A DNA stretch of 64,000 nucleotides, from positions 30,330 to 94,329 of the forward strand of contig CAYVFU010000005.1 in NCBI GenBank assembly GCA_964450495.1, given 5' to 3'. Shown one piece after another: positions 8,516 through 15,593 of this stretch. Made by a program: the position numbers and the translations under genes. The number at the start of each line of letters is the position of its first letter. Positions within the stretch are counted from its first letter, which is position 1. The DNA comes from CALFUK01 sp964450495. Lineage in GTDB: Bacteria > Bacteroidota > Bacteroidia > Chitinophagales > Saprospiraceae. Below the pieces are notes generated by a model. The model made no database searches, was not told the origin of the DNA, and saw nothing but the letters and a program-made list of their open reading frames with translations.

Positions 8516-9059
8516 ATCTTTTTCCTATTTTATCTTGCATTAATTTTCTTGCTTCACTGAGGTACCACTTACTTGTGTTTTCACTTATGTTTAGTTGGGC
8601 GCCAATTTCTTTATGTTTAAATCCTTCAATAGCATACAGATGGAATACCTGTTGGTGTTTGTCTGGTAATTCTTTGACAAATGTCATGAGATCATCAAAG
8701 TATAAACTTGAAGATGCTGTCTCATTGACCAATGGATTATCCTCGAAGACTAAAAACTTGACATCCGTTTTTTTACTTCTGAAATAATTGCTCACACTAT
8801 GAAACATAATCTTCCTGATCCACCCTTCAAATGAACCAGCATAGTTGTAGCTATTTATATTTTTAAAAACTCTTAAAAAGCCATTGTTCAGGATGTCAAT
8901 CAATTGATCTTCATCTCTTGTATATCTGCTCACCATCCGCTGCATAATCGGGAAGAAATGACGATACAATGCCTCTTGTGATTGCCGACTATTTTCGCAA
9001 CACCCACTAATGACTTTTTCGGCCATCAGACCTCCTATATTCTCCTGTTTTTCTGTCAA
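8502..9059 (-). CDS. ECF-type RNA polymerase sigma factor
   Basis: A 185-residue sigma-70 family factor. Region 2 covers roughly residues 25-100 (HFFPIMQRMVSRYTRDEDQ, NGFLRVFKNINSYNYAGSF, GWIRKIMFHSVSNYFRSKK). Region 4 follows with LPDKHQQVFHLYAIEGFKH and a helix-turn-helix ending in KWYLSEARKLMQDKI. It should direct core polymerase to a specific regulon. The start at 9059 follows the upstream lipoprotein stop by six bases; an internal ATG at 9026 is an alternative. It is co-transcribed with three upstream exported-protein genes and overlaps the putative anti-sigma/barrel gene, so envelope-linked control is likely. No zinc-binding anti-sigma motif is seen in the partner. Confidence 0.92.
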   Translation of the reverse strand: MTEKQENIGGLMAEKVISGCCENSRQSQEALYRHFFPIMQRMVSRYTRDEDQLIDILNNGFLRVFKNINSYNYAGSFEGWIRKIMFHSVSNYFRSKKTDVKFLVFEDNPLVNETASSSLYFDDLMTFVKELPDKHQQVFHLYAIEGFKHKEIGAQLNISENTSKWYLSEARKLMQDKIGKRYASR

Positions 9060-9065
9060 AAAATA

Positions 9066-9551
9066 CTATTCAGGTTTTAAGCTTTCTCTTATATCATTTA
9101 GATGTTCAATGAAGTCGCTAATGCTACTTAAATCATCTTCACTACCATACACTATCCGATGTGAAAAATCATCAGATCCAGTTATGTGTAAGAATGTATC
9201 CAACCCATCAACACATCGATCACAGCTGTTATAGTTTAACTTTTGAAAACTTGATATTGGCAGAGAATTAATCAATATCAAATACTCTTCTTGTGTTATG
9301 GGTTCCTTGGTCTGGAAATCAGTACCTGAACAAAATTCCTTCAGTGTATAATCCAGATCTAAATTCATTGTTATACTCATAGAGTCTGAATAGCCACACA
9401 ACCCACCAAAACTTCCGAAATAAATGTCATACCTTTTAGGATCAAACTCTTCTACTACACTTGTCGTGCTATCATCACACGATATAAAAATAAGGCCAGT
9501 CAATAATGATATAGCAGTAAATAAGCTTGTTTTCTTCATTACGTCTTTCAT
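9066..9551 (-). CDS. Small lipoprotein of unknown function
   Basis: A 161-residue protein with a lipoprotein signal (LTGLIFIS-C) followed by DDSTTS. The mature part contains paired cysteines (FGGLCGYSDSMSI; FCSGTDFQ; NSCDRCVDGLDTF), which suggests disulfides, and has no recognised domain. An ATG 12 bases inside (MKKTSL) gives a more ordinary signal peptide and may be the true start. The first base of its frame overlaps the stop of the preceding secreted-protein gene, and its stop is six bases before the sigma factor gene, so it is embedded in the same operon. Confidence 0.7.
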   Translation of the reverse strand: MKDVMKKTSLFTAISLLTGLIFISCDDSTTSVVEEFDPKRYDIYFGSFGGLCGYSDSMSITMNLDLDYTLKEFCSGTDFQTKEPITQEEYLILINSLPISSFQKLNYNSCDRCVDGLDTFLHITGSDDFSHRIVYGSEDDLSSISDFIEHLNDIRESLKPE

Positions 9552-10306
9552 TATATTAGAATTCCAAATCTTAATGTTAAACGCCTATATGTCAACCGCT
9601 GCTCATGCGTAGTTTGCGGGTTCCATCGGTCTAAATAAGTAAAGCTTGCTTTCTGAAATTTATACCCAAGATCCATAGTATATTTCAGTTTTCCATCACC
9701 AAATCGCACACCAATTGCCGGATAGAGTAACAAACCTCCTTTACCATCAATAATACCTAAATCTCTATTTTCTCTAGCAAAGGAATAACCAACTCCAAGA
9801 GAATAATACAGACTCGTGTTTACTGGCTGTAAGTAGCCTGAGAATTCTGCAAAAACTGGTATGACTTCTTCGCCGCTATCATTCACCAATTTATCATAAC
9901 CCACTCCAATTCCAACACCAAGCAATCTATTGGTTCTGTAACCTGCTAGAAAAGAAAATCCATATCCTGGTGTATCATTAAATCGTCCACCATTATTGCC
10001 AACTAAGCCTTGGATTCTCCATGCATAGTATATGCCTGCTTCATTGAATGTATATGAAGGACCCGTTTCTAATGCCATCAAAGATTTCTGAACTACTTTG
10101 TCGACTGATTTTGCGGGAAATTCAAATATGCTTCCTGCCGTACTTTTTAAATACAGCTTCGTCTCGTAATCCCATTTTTGAATATAGCCCTCCATTTTGG
10201 ATCCATCTTTAAGGTATACAACCATTAATTCTGAATCAGCTTCTTGTGCCAATAATCCTACAGAAGACATTATCAGTATTAGGAATAACTTTGTAATTCG
10301 TTTCAT
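9551..10306 (-). CDS. Secreted, probably outer-membrane-barrel protein
   Basis: A 251-residue protein with signal peptide MKRITKLFLILIMSSVGLLAQ. Residues about 25-75 form a small beta domain (LMVVYLKDGSKMEGYIQKWD ... FPAKSVDKVV), resembling the DKTGxxVxGxI-type module often found before barrels in Bacteroidota. The rest shows alternating hydrophobic strands with Gly and aromatic residues (GYGFSFLAGYRTNRLLGVGI, SLYYSLGVGYSFARE, YRRLTLRFGILI) consistent with an 8-strand barrel. It sits four bases after the LVIVD lipoprotein gene and overlaps the following lipoprotein gene by one base, so it is in the sigma-factor operon. No specific function can be assigned. Confidence 0.7.
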   Translation of the reverse strand: MKRITKLFLILIMSSVGLLAQEADSELMVVYLKDGSKMEGYIQKWDYETKLYLKSTAGSIFEFPAKSVDKVVQKSLMALETGPSYTFNEAGIYYAWRIQGLVGNNGGRFNDTPGYGFSFLAGYRTNRLLGVGIGVGYDKLVNDSGEEVIPVFAEFSGYLQPVNTSLYYSLGVGYSFARENRDLGIIDGKGGLLLYPAIGVRFGDGKLKYTMDLGYKFQKASFTYLDRWNPQTTHEQRLTYRRLTLRFGILI

Positions 10307-10310
10307 TGGA

Positions 10311-11609
10311 TTAAAATTCTCGGTTAACAGTAATTTTACTCATCAATTCCAAATCATCTTTATCAGAAGAATCGTATTGATATAATCCATCATCTCCAAT
10401 AATCAGAATATGATCTTCACTTAGAGATATTACGTCAAATGCATGTATATCTTCCAAATGTTCTTTTCTGTTATCTGGAATTCTTGCAAGGTCAGTTTTG
10501 TCAAACACCTTCATTCCCCATTCACCTTCACATATATATAAGTGATCACCTCTGACAGACAGACCATGTGGGTTATCCATTTGGTGAGTGTGTAACAATG
10601 TAGGATTCAAAACATCTGAAACATCAACAACATCTAATTGATTATTGAAGGATTCGCATGCAGTACCATCTCTTAGTGTGACAAATGCTGTCGTACCCTG
10701 AACAAAGACTGGGTCGCATGCACGTGCATGTTCAAACTTTGACAAGAACCGAGGACTTTCAGGATTCTCATTATCATAAATGAACATACCGTTATTGGCT
10801 CCTATAAAAAGAAAATCATTGTATGGGAATAAAGTTTCTATTCCCCATTCAATTGTTTGCTCATTTACATTCTGTGGTTTATCAGCCCTTTCAAGATCAT
10901 AAACGTATAAATTGAATTGGTCAATCGCATACAAATGATCTTTGGCAATACTGATTCTAGCAAGTGAACCGCCAATACCAGCACCACCTGCTGCGTCTCC
11001 TGCCGCACCTTGTGGCCCAGCTGGTATACCAATAGCTCCATCAAATGCCACATCAACAAATATTTCTTCACCTCTGTTAAAGATTCCAGAGTCAACATTA
11101 ATGTCCGAACAATCTAACTCAACAAAATTTTCAGTTTCGACATAATCAACTAAAACGCCACGTTCATCTTGTATACCAAACTGGCCTTGAAATATATTTT
11201 CTTCTCTGCATGTCTGAGTGATGTTGTCAAGATCTCGTATGTCTAAGGTTACTAAATCCATATAGGAATCTGCATACAAAAATCCATCTTTAGCAGCAAT
11301 ATCTACATTACCTGGAATAGTAATAAATCCGATATTTTGAGGAGATTCTGGATTAGCATTGTCAATAATATGAATGCCTTCCTTTAATTCATTTACGAAT
11401 ATCGTGTTGTTATAAAAGTACATTTTTCCTGGTGCTCGTAGTTCTCTAGCAGCTTCTCTTTGAGGTACAGCTCTGATGTCTTCAAGTGTTACAAATCGTG
11501 GAGTAATCTGTACAAAGGTCGTTGTTTCATCGCACGAATCTTTTAGACAAGATGTAAATGAAAGTGAACCAACAATTAAAATAAGTAAGTAGTAATGTAT
11601 CTTCTTCAT
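10311..11609 (-). CDS. LVIVD-repeat lipoprotein, beta-propeller
   Basis: A lipoprotein of about 432 residues with lipobox LSFTS-C after MKKIHYYLLILIVGS. An upstream in-frame ATG at 11639 would add ten polar residues and is less likely. The body has recurring LVIVD-type blades: GIHIIDNANPESPQNIGF, LVTLDIRDLDN, LYVYDLERADKPQNV, MFIYDNENPESPRFLSKF, LDVVDVSDVLNPTLLHTHQ, MKVFDKTDLARI. These predict a surface or periplasmic beta-propeller. One loop carries a collagen-like, GC-richer Gly/Ala tract (PAGPQGAAGDAAGGAGIGG). It is the first gene of the five-gene sigma-factor operon, so its product may be a sensing or structural partner; that role is inference. Confidence 0.85.
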   Translation of the reverse strand: MKKIHYYLLILIVGSLSFTSCLKDSCDETTTFVQITPRFVTLEDIRAVPQREAARELRAPGKMYFYNNTIFVNELKEGIHIIDNANPESPQNIGFITIPGNVDIAAKDGFLYADSYMDLVTLDIRDLDNITQTCREENIFQGQFGIQDERGVLVDYVETENFVELDCSDINVDSGIFNRGEEIFVDVAFDGAIGIPAGPQGAAGDAAGGAGIGGSLARISIAKDHLYAIDQFNLYVYDLERADKPQNVNEQTIEWGIETLFPYNDFLFIGANNGMFIYDNENPESPRFLSKFEHARACDPVFVQGTTAFVTLRDGTACESFNNQLDVVDVSDVLNPTLLHTHQMDNPHGLSVRGDHLYICEGEWGMKVFDKTDLARIPDNRKEHLEDIHAFDVISLSEDHILIIGDDGLYQYDSSDKDDLELMSKITVNREF

Positions 11610-11790
11610 TTTTAATGTTTTATACTCTGATAGACCCAACTAAAAGTAAAAAGGTTGGTAATCCTGATAAAAAATTATTTAACACAACATAAGTTATTGA
11701 TTTTCAATGAATAGTGTAAGGATTAATTTGTTTGGATTTGATTTTTTTTAATTTAACGTAAGATGATGTTTAAAACGACGTTACTTTTAT

Positions 11791-12918
11791 ATGAGAGACC
11801 TACTCATCTTTCTGTTTTGCTCGACTCCCTTTCTGGGAATAGGACAAGATTCATTTGATTCATTATTCTACAAGTCAAACCTGGCTATTTATTTTGAGAC
11901 GGATTCTTTTACATTAAAGGATCACCATATAGAATCTTTAGACAGTTTTCTATCTCAATCAATGGATACAATGGTTGCCTATTCTATTCAAGCACACACA
12001 GATGATGTCGGGTCTACAGAGTACAATGATGAATTGTCCAATCAGAGAGGGAATTCTGTATTGTCCTATTTGCATTTAAAAGGTGTTCCTTCAGAAAATA
12101 TAAAAGCAAAATACCATGGAGAATTAATGCCCATCGCTTCTAACGAATCTGAAGATGGAAGACAAAAAAATAGAAGAGCAACAATTCGGAAATACCACGT
12201 TAAAGAAATGCAGTGGATTACTGGTGTTTTAAAAGATAGTGTCAATCAAGTTGGAATAGAAGCTTCGATCAAACTACACTCTAGAACAATACAAACAGAA
12301 ACGACTTCAGATTCAACTGGATTTTTTCGTATTGCAGGACCTGCAGGAGAAGTAGTCGGATTAGATGTGAGAGCCAAAGGGTATTTATTACATACGCACA
12401 TGATGAAAGTCACCCCTTTGAGTGCAAAGAAACCAGTTAAACTATATGTACCCAAAATTGAAATTGGTAAATCAATCCGCTTGTCTAAATTATTCTTTGA
12501 AGGGAATAAAGACATTTTGGTAGAGAAGTCATTAGAGGTCATGGACGAATTGTATTTATTTATGTCAGAAAATAGTGAGATGTGTGTAGAAATAAGTGGC
12601 CACACTAATTTACCCAATGAAGATCCTGTTGATAAAGAAAGTTGGAATTATTATTTATCGGTAGCCAGAGCAAAAAAAATAAATGATATTCTAATTGGGA
12701 AAAATATTGTAAAAAGTCGAATGAATTATAAGGGATTTGGTAATTGGAAAATGTTGTACCCAAAAGCGACAACGGAAAGTCAAGCAGCTAAAAATAGAAG
12801 AGTAGAATTAAAAATTATCGAATGCGATAAGGTAAGTAGCGCTTTCAACGATAAGGTGCCTCCAGATTTAGATTTCTCAACGGGATTACGTCAAATAAAA
12901 TCGACAAAAGTCAACTAA
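11791..12918 (+). CDS. Protein with two OmpA-like domains flanking a beta domain
   Basis: A 375-residue exported protein (signal MRDLLIFLFCSTPFLGIGQ). Domain 1, about residues 30-135, is OmpA-like: AIYFETDSF, then QAHTDDVGSTEYNDELSNQRG and DGRQKNRRATI. Domain 2, about 140-220, resembles a carboxypeptidase-regulatory beta sandwich (TTSDSTGFFRIAGPAGEVVGL). Domain 3, about 225-350, is a second OmpA-like domain (LFFEGNKDILVEKSL, EISGHTNLPN, YYLSVARAKKI, AAKNRRVELKI). OmpA domains bind peptidoglycan through the diaminopimelate group, so the protein probably tethers envelope parts. Two such domains in one chain are unusual. It is divergent from the sigma-factor operon across about 180 bases and converges on the DUF1080 gene. 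Confidence 0.88.
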   Translation: MRDLLIFLFCSTPFLGIGQDSFDSLFYKSNLAIYFETDSFTLKDHHIESLDSFLSQSMDTMVAYSIQAHTDDVGSTEYNDELSNQRGNSVLSYLHLKGVPSENIKAKYHGELMPIASNESEDGRQKNRRATIRKYHVKEMQWITGVLKDSVNQVGIEASIKLHSRTIQTETTSDSTGFFRIAGPAGEVVGLDVRAKGYLLHTHMMKVTPLSAKKPVKLYVPKIEIGKSIRLSKLFFEGNKDILVEKSLEVMDELYLFMSENSEMCVEISGHTNLPNEDPVDKESWNYYLSVARAKKINDILIGKNIVKSRMNYKGFGNWKMLYPKATTESQAAKNRRVELKIIECDKVSSAFNDKVPPDLDFSTGLRQIKSTKVN

Positions 12919-12941
12919 ACATATGTTAGAAAAAGAATGGT

Positions 12942-13565
12942 TTATAAACTTTCTGGATCGTCCAGATCTTTAGTCCATATATTGACATTTCTCCACCTGA
13001 CTTTTATGCCGCCTCCTGCGCTGATTTGCAAAGCAATTTTTCCTCTAGCTTCCCCAATTTTGATGTCATTAATTTCTAAGAGATCTCGACCGTTTAATGT
13101 CGTTTTTACCATGTTGTCGATAGCTGTTATTTTCAGTTTGTTCCATTCTCCCATTTTTAAAGAATTGGTACCTCCAGAAGTGGGTTTCACCAACCATCCT
13201 CGACCATTAGATTCCCAAATACCACCGGTAGAACTCCCAGGTCCTGCAACTTCTGCTTGCCAACCCGTTATGTCAACACCATCAAGAGCAGATCTGAAAA
13301 AAACACCACTATTGCCATCCATCTCTTGCAGAAATTCTAGCTCGAGTATGAAATCTTTATATCTACGCCTAGTTGCTAAATAACCATATTCCTCATCTGG
13401 ACCACTTTCTGCTACAATTTCTCCGTTGTCAACATACCATTTTTCTGTTCCATAAATTTTCCAACCATGTAAATTTTTACCGTTGAAAATAGATTTCTTA
13501 ACAAACTGGCTTTTACATCCTAATTGCAGAAAGCACAGGACGGTGAATAGACATATATACCTCAT
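12942..13565 (-). CDS. DUF1080 / 3-keto-disaccharide hydrolase domain lipoprotein
   Basis: A 207-residue lipoprotein (lipobox LQLG-C at residue 17). The mature chain is one concanavalin-like jelly roll of the DUF1080 family (PF06439): FNGKNLHGWKIYG, LATRRRYKDFILELEFLQ, GNSGVFFRSALDG, GWQAEVAGPGSSTGGIWE, GEWNKLKITAIDNMVKTTLNG, GKIALQISAGGGIKVRWRNV. Members hydrolyse 3-keto-glycosides or bind sugars, usually in the periplasm. No partner dehydrogenase or isomerase gene is nearby, so the substrate is open. It converges with the two-OmpA gene across 23 bases. Confidence 0.9.
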   Translation of the reverse strand: MRYICLFTVLCFLQLGCKSQFVKKSIFNGKNLHGWKIYGTEKWYVDNGEIVAESGPDEEYGYLATRRRYKDFILELEFLQEMDGNSGVFFRSALDGVDITGWQAEVAGPGSSTGGIWESNGRGWLVKPTSGGTNSLKMGEWNKLKITAIDNMVKTTLNGRDLLEINDIKIGEARGKIALQISAGGGIKVRWRNVNIWTKDLDDPESL

Positions 13566-13840
13566 AATACCCTTAGTAAACTGAGGTAAAGATACAAGAA
13601 TTCATAATAAATCAGTTTTAACAATTGGCTTATAAAGATCACTGTCAAATAAACTGACTGATCTCTAATCTCAAATTGCTTGCTAACGGTGTTGAAATAG
13701 GTGATCACTTCCAATCTATGCACAGTATGACTGAAGCTTAAACCTCTAAGCGAATAAGAAAAGTTAACATCATCTTTTACGTTTGAATAGCTTATCTCAG
13801 CGAAAAAGAATAGATTTATAACCTAATCATTCTAAATCAT

Positions 13841-15109
13841 ATGGAATCATCAGTAAGAAACAGGTCAACTGAATTTATGGAGCTTGAAGAACGCTACGGT
13901 GCGCATAATTATCATCCGCTTCCAGTTGTCTTAAGTAGGGGAGAAGGGGTTTATGTTTGGGATGCTGATGGCAAACAATATTATGATTTCTTATCTGCTT
14001 ATTCAGCAGTGAACCAAGGACACTGCCATCCCAGAATTGTAGAAGCCTTAAAGAGTCAGTCAGAAGTATTGACATTAACATCAAGAGCATTTTACAATGA
14101 TCAGCTGGGACCTTATGAAAAGTATATAACCAAATACTTCGATTACGATAAAGTGCTTCCAATGAATACTGGAGTAGAGGCCGTAGAAACAGCTCTCAAA
14201 CTTTGTCGAAAATGGGCCTATACAGTAAAAGGTATTCCACAAAATGAAGCCATCATTATCTTTGCCAAAGGTAATTTTCATGGAAGAACACTCTCTGTCA
14301 TCTCAGCTTCAGTTGACCCTGACGCCAGGAATGATTACGGTCCATTTATGACAGGTTATCAGTTGATAGATTACAATGATATCGATGCATTAAAGCTCGC
14401 TTTAGAAAATAAACATGTTGCAGGCTTTATTGTAGAACCAATTCAAGGAGAGGCTGGCGTATTTGTACCAGATGAAGGCTATCTGAAAACAGCCTACGAT
14501 ATGTGTAAGGAGAAAAATGTGTTGTTTATCGCCGATGAAGTACAGACAGGAATCGCTCGTACAGGAAAGTTATTAGCAACTTGCGGCAATTGTGGGTGTG
14601 GAGATTCATGTCTTAGAAAACCAGAAATAAAACCAGATATTTTGGTTTTGGGCAAAGCATTGTCAGGAGGTGTATTTCCAGTATCAGCTGTATTGGCGAA
14701 TGACAACATTATGATGACTATGAAGCCAGGAGAGCATGGATCAACCTTTGGAGGGAATCCGTTGGCTTGTGCTGTTGCTATAGCAGCATTGGATGTCATA
14801 GAAGATGAGCAATTGCAAGCAAATGCAGAAAAGCTAGGCATTAGGTTTAGAAAGAGAATGCAAACTCTAGTTGATAAATCGAATCTTGTTAATCTCGTTA
14901 GAGGCAAAGGTTTACTCAATGCCATCGTTATCAATGATACTGAAGACAGTAAAACGGCATGGAATATCTGTGTTGCACTAAAAGAAAATGGTCTTCTAGC
15001 AAAACCTACTCACGGAAACATCATTCGTTTTGCTCCTCCTTTAGTCATGACAGAAGAGCAATTGGATGATTGTTGCGACATTATTGAAAAGACTATTTTG
15101 GAATTTTAA
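13841..15109 (+). CDS. rocD: Ornithine--oxo-acid aminotransferase
   Basis: A 422-residue PLP-dependent class III aminotransferase that converts ornithine and 2-oxoglutarate to glutamate semialdehyde and glutamate in arginine/proline metabolism. Strong family markers are YGAHNYHPLPVVLSRGEGV, NTGVEAVETALKL, GNFHGRTLSVISAS, EPIQGEAGVFVPDEGYL, ADEVQTGIARTGKLL, GEHGSTFGGNPLACAVAI and GLLAKPTHGNIIRFAPPLV. The PLP lysine is in LGKALSGG. Compared with the human and Bacillus enzymes from memory, there is a short insertion after TGKLLA with four cysteines (CGNCGCGDSC), a possible metal site. It stands alone, with about 275 non-coding bases before it and 466 after. Confidence 0.95.
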   Translation: MESSVRNRSTEFMELEERYGAHNYHPLPVVLSRGEGVYVWDADGKQYYDFLSAYSAVNQGHCHPRIVEALKSQSEVLTLTSRAFYNDQLGPYEKYITKYFDYDKVLPMNTGVEAVETALKLCRKWAYTVKGIPQNEAIIIFAKGNFHGRTLSVISASVDPDARNDYGPFMTGYQLIDYNDIDALKLALENKHVAGFIVEPIQGEAGVFVPDEGYLKTAYDMCKEKNVLFIADEVQTGIARTGKLLATCGNCGCGDSCLRKPEIKPDILVLGKALSGGVFPVSAVLANDNIMMTMKPGEHGSTFGGNPLACAVAIAALDVIEDEQLQANAEKLGIRFRKRMQTLVDKSNLVNLVRGKGLLNAIVINDTEDSKTAWNICVALKENGLLAKPTHGNIIRFAPPLVMTEEQLDDCCDIIEKTILEF

Positions 15110-15217
15110 CCAGAGAATCTCGTCCAAAGCTAATAGGTTATTTATAGAATATAGATAGTTCTTATTGTTAAGCTTCTATCAGCGTAGCTAAATTTTACCT
15201 GATATTGCTTTAAGCGT

Positions 15218-15245
15218 GACTTCTATATATTAATAGAAGTAAGTC
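15218..15245. other. Hairpin downstream of rocD
   Basis: ACTTCTAT (15219-15226) pairs perfectly with ATAGAAGT (15233-15240) around a 6-base loop, and the stem extends imperfectly outwards (GAC / AGTC). It is 110 bases after rocD. There is no immediate T-run, so it is either a poor terminator or an operator-like site. Confidence 0.4.
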
Positions 15246-15512
15246 GTATTTTAAACTCATATTCTATGGATCACACTTTACAGATCATTGTTCACATCTA
15301 ATACCTATTATTAAGATTTAGGTTCCATACTCTAAAACCCCATATAAAGCAGCTTTTCTAATGAATAGTTATGTATAATAAATATTTATCTACGTATAAA
15401 TTGAATTTTATTTTATGTGTAAAACATTGATAAATAATGAGATATAGATGTGTAAAATTATAATTCAAATAAAAAAAGTACATATTATAATTATTTAAAT
15501 ATATAATTTTTA

Positions 15513-15520
15513 TATATTTG
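15513..15520 (+). promoter_or_regulatory. Candidate Bacteroidota -7 element for the first giant gene
   Basis: TATATTTG matches the Bacteroidota -7 consensus TAnnTTTG. It lies 56-74 bases before the two possible starts. A clear -33 TTG partner is not seen, and the region is AT-rich enough for chance matches. Confidence 0.35.
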
Positions 15521-15593
15521 ATCCGATAACTAGATAGAGTAGCGTAAGACCTTAGTCAACCGGTAGCTCTAAATCTTGATAAAGAAAAACCTG

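Larger units (their letters stand above)
15110..15593. other. AT-rich intergenic leader before the first giant gene
   Basis: About 480 bases without a gene. Bases 15360-15520 are extremely AT-rich with long A and T runs. It contains a hairpin at 15218-15245 and a candidate -7 promoter element at 15513-15520. A CCGATAA heptamer (15523-15529) follows the AT tract; the same heptamer follows the AT tract before the 4634-aa gene. No tRNA or small RNA is recognisable. Confidence 0.6.

Noticed and set aside
8362..8787. Plus-strand frame across the sigma/barrel overlap
   Set aside because: It crosses two well-supported minus-strand genes and lacks a domain.
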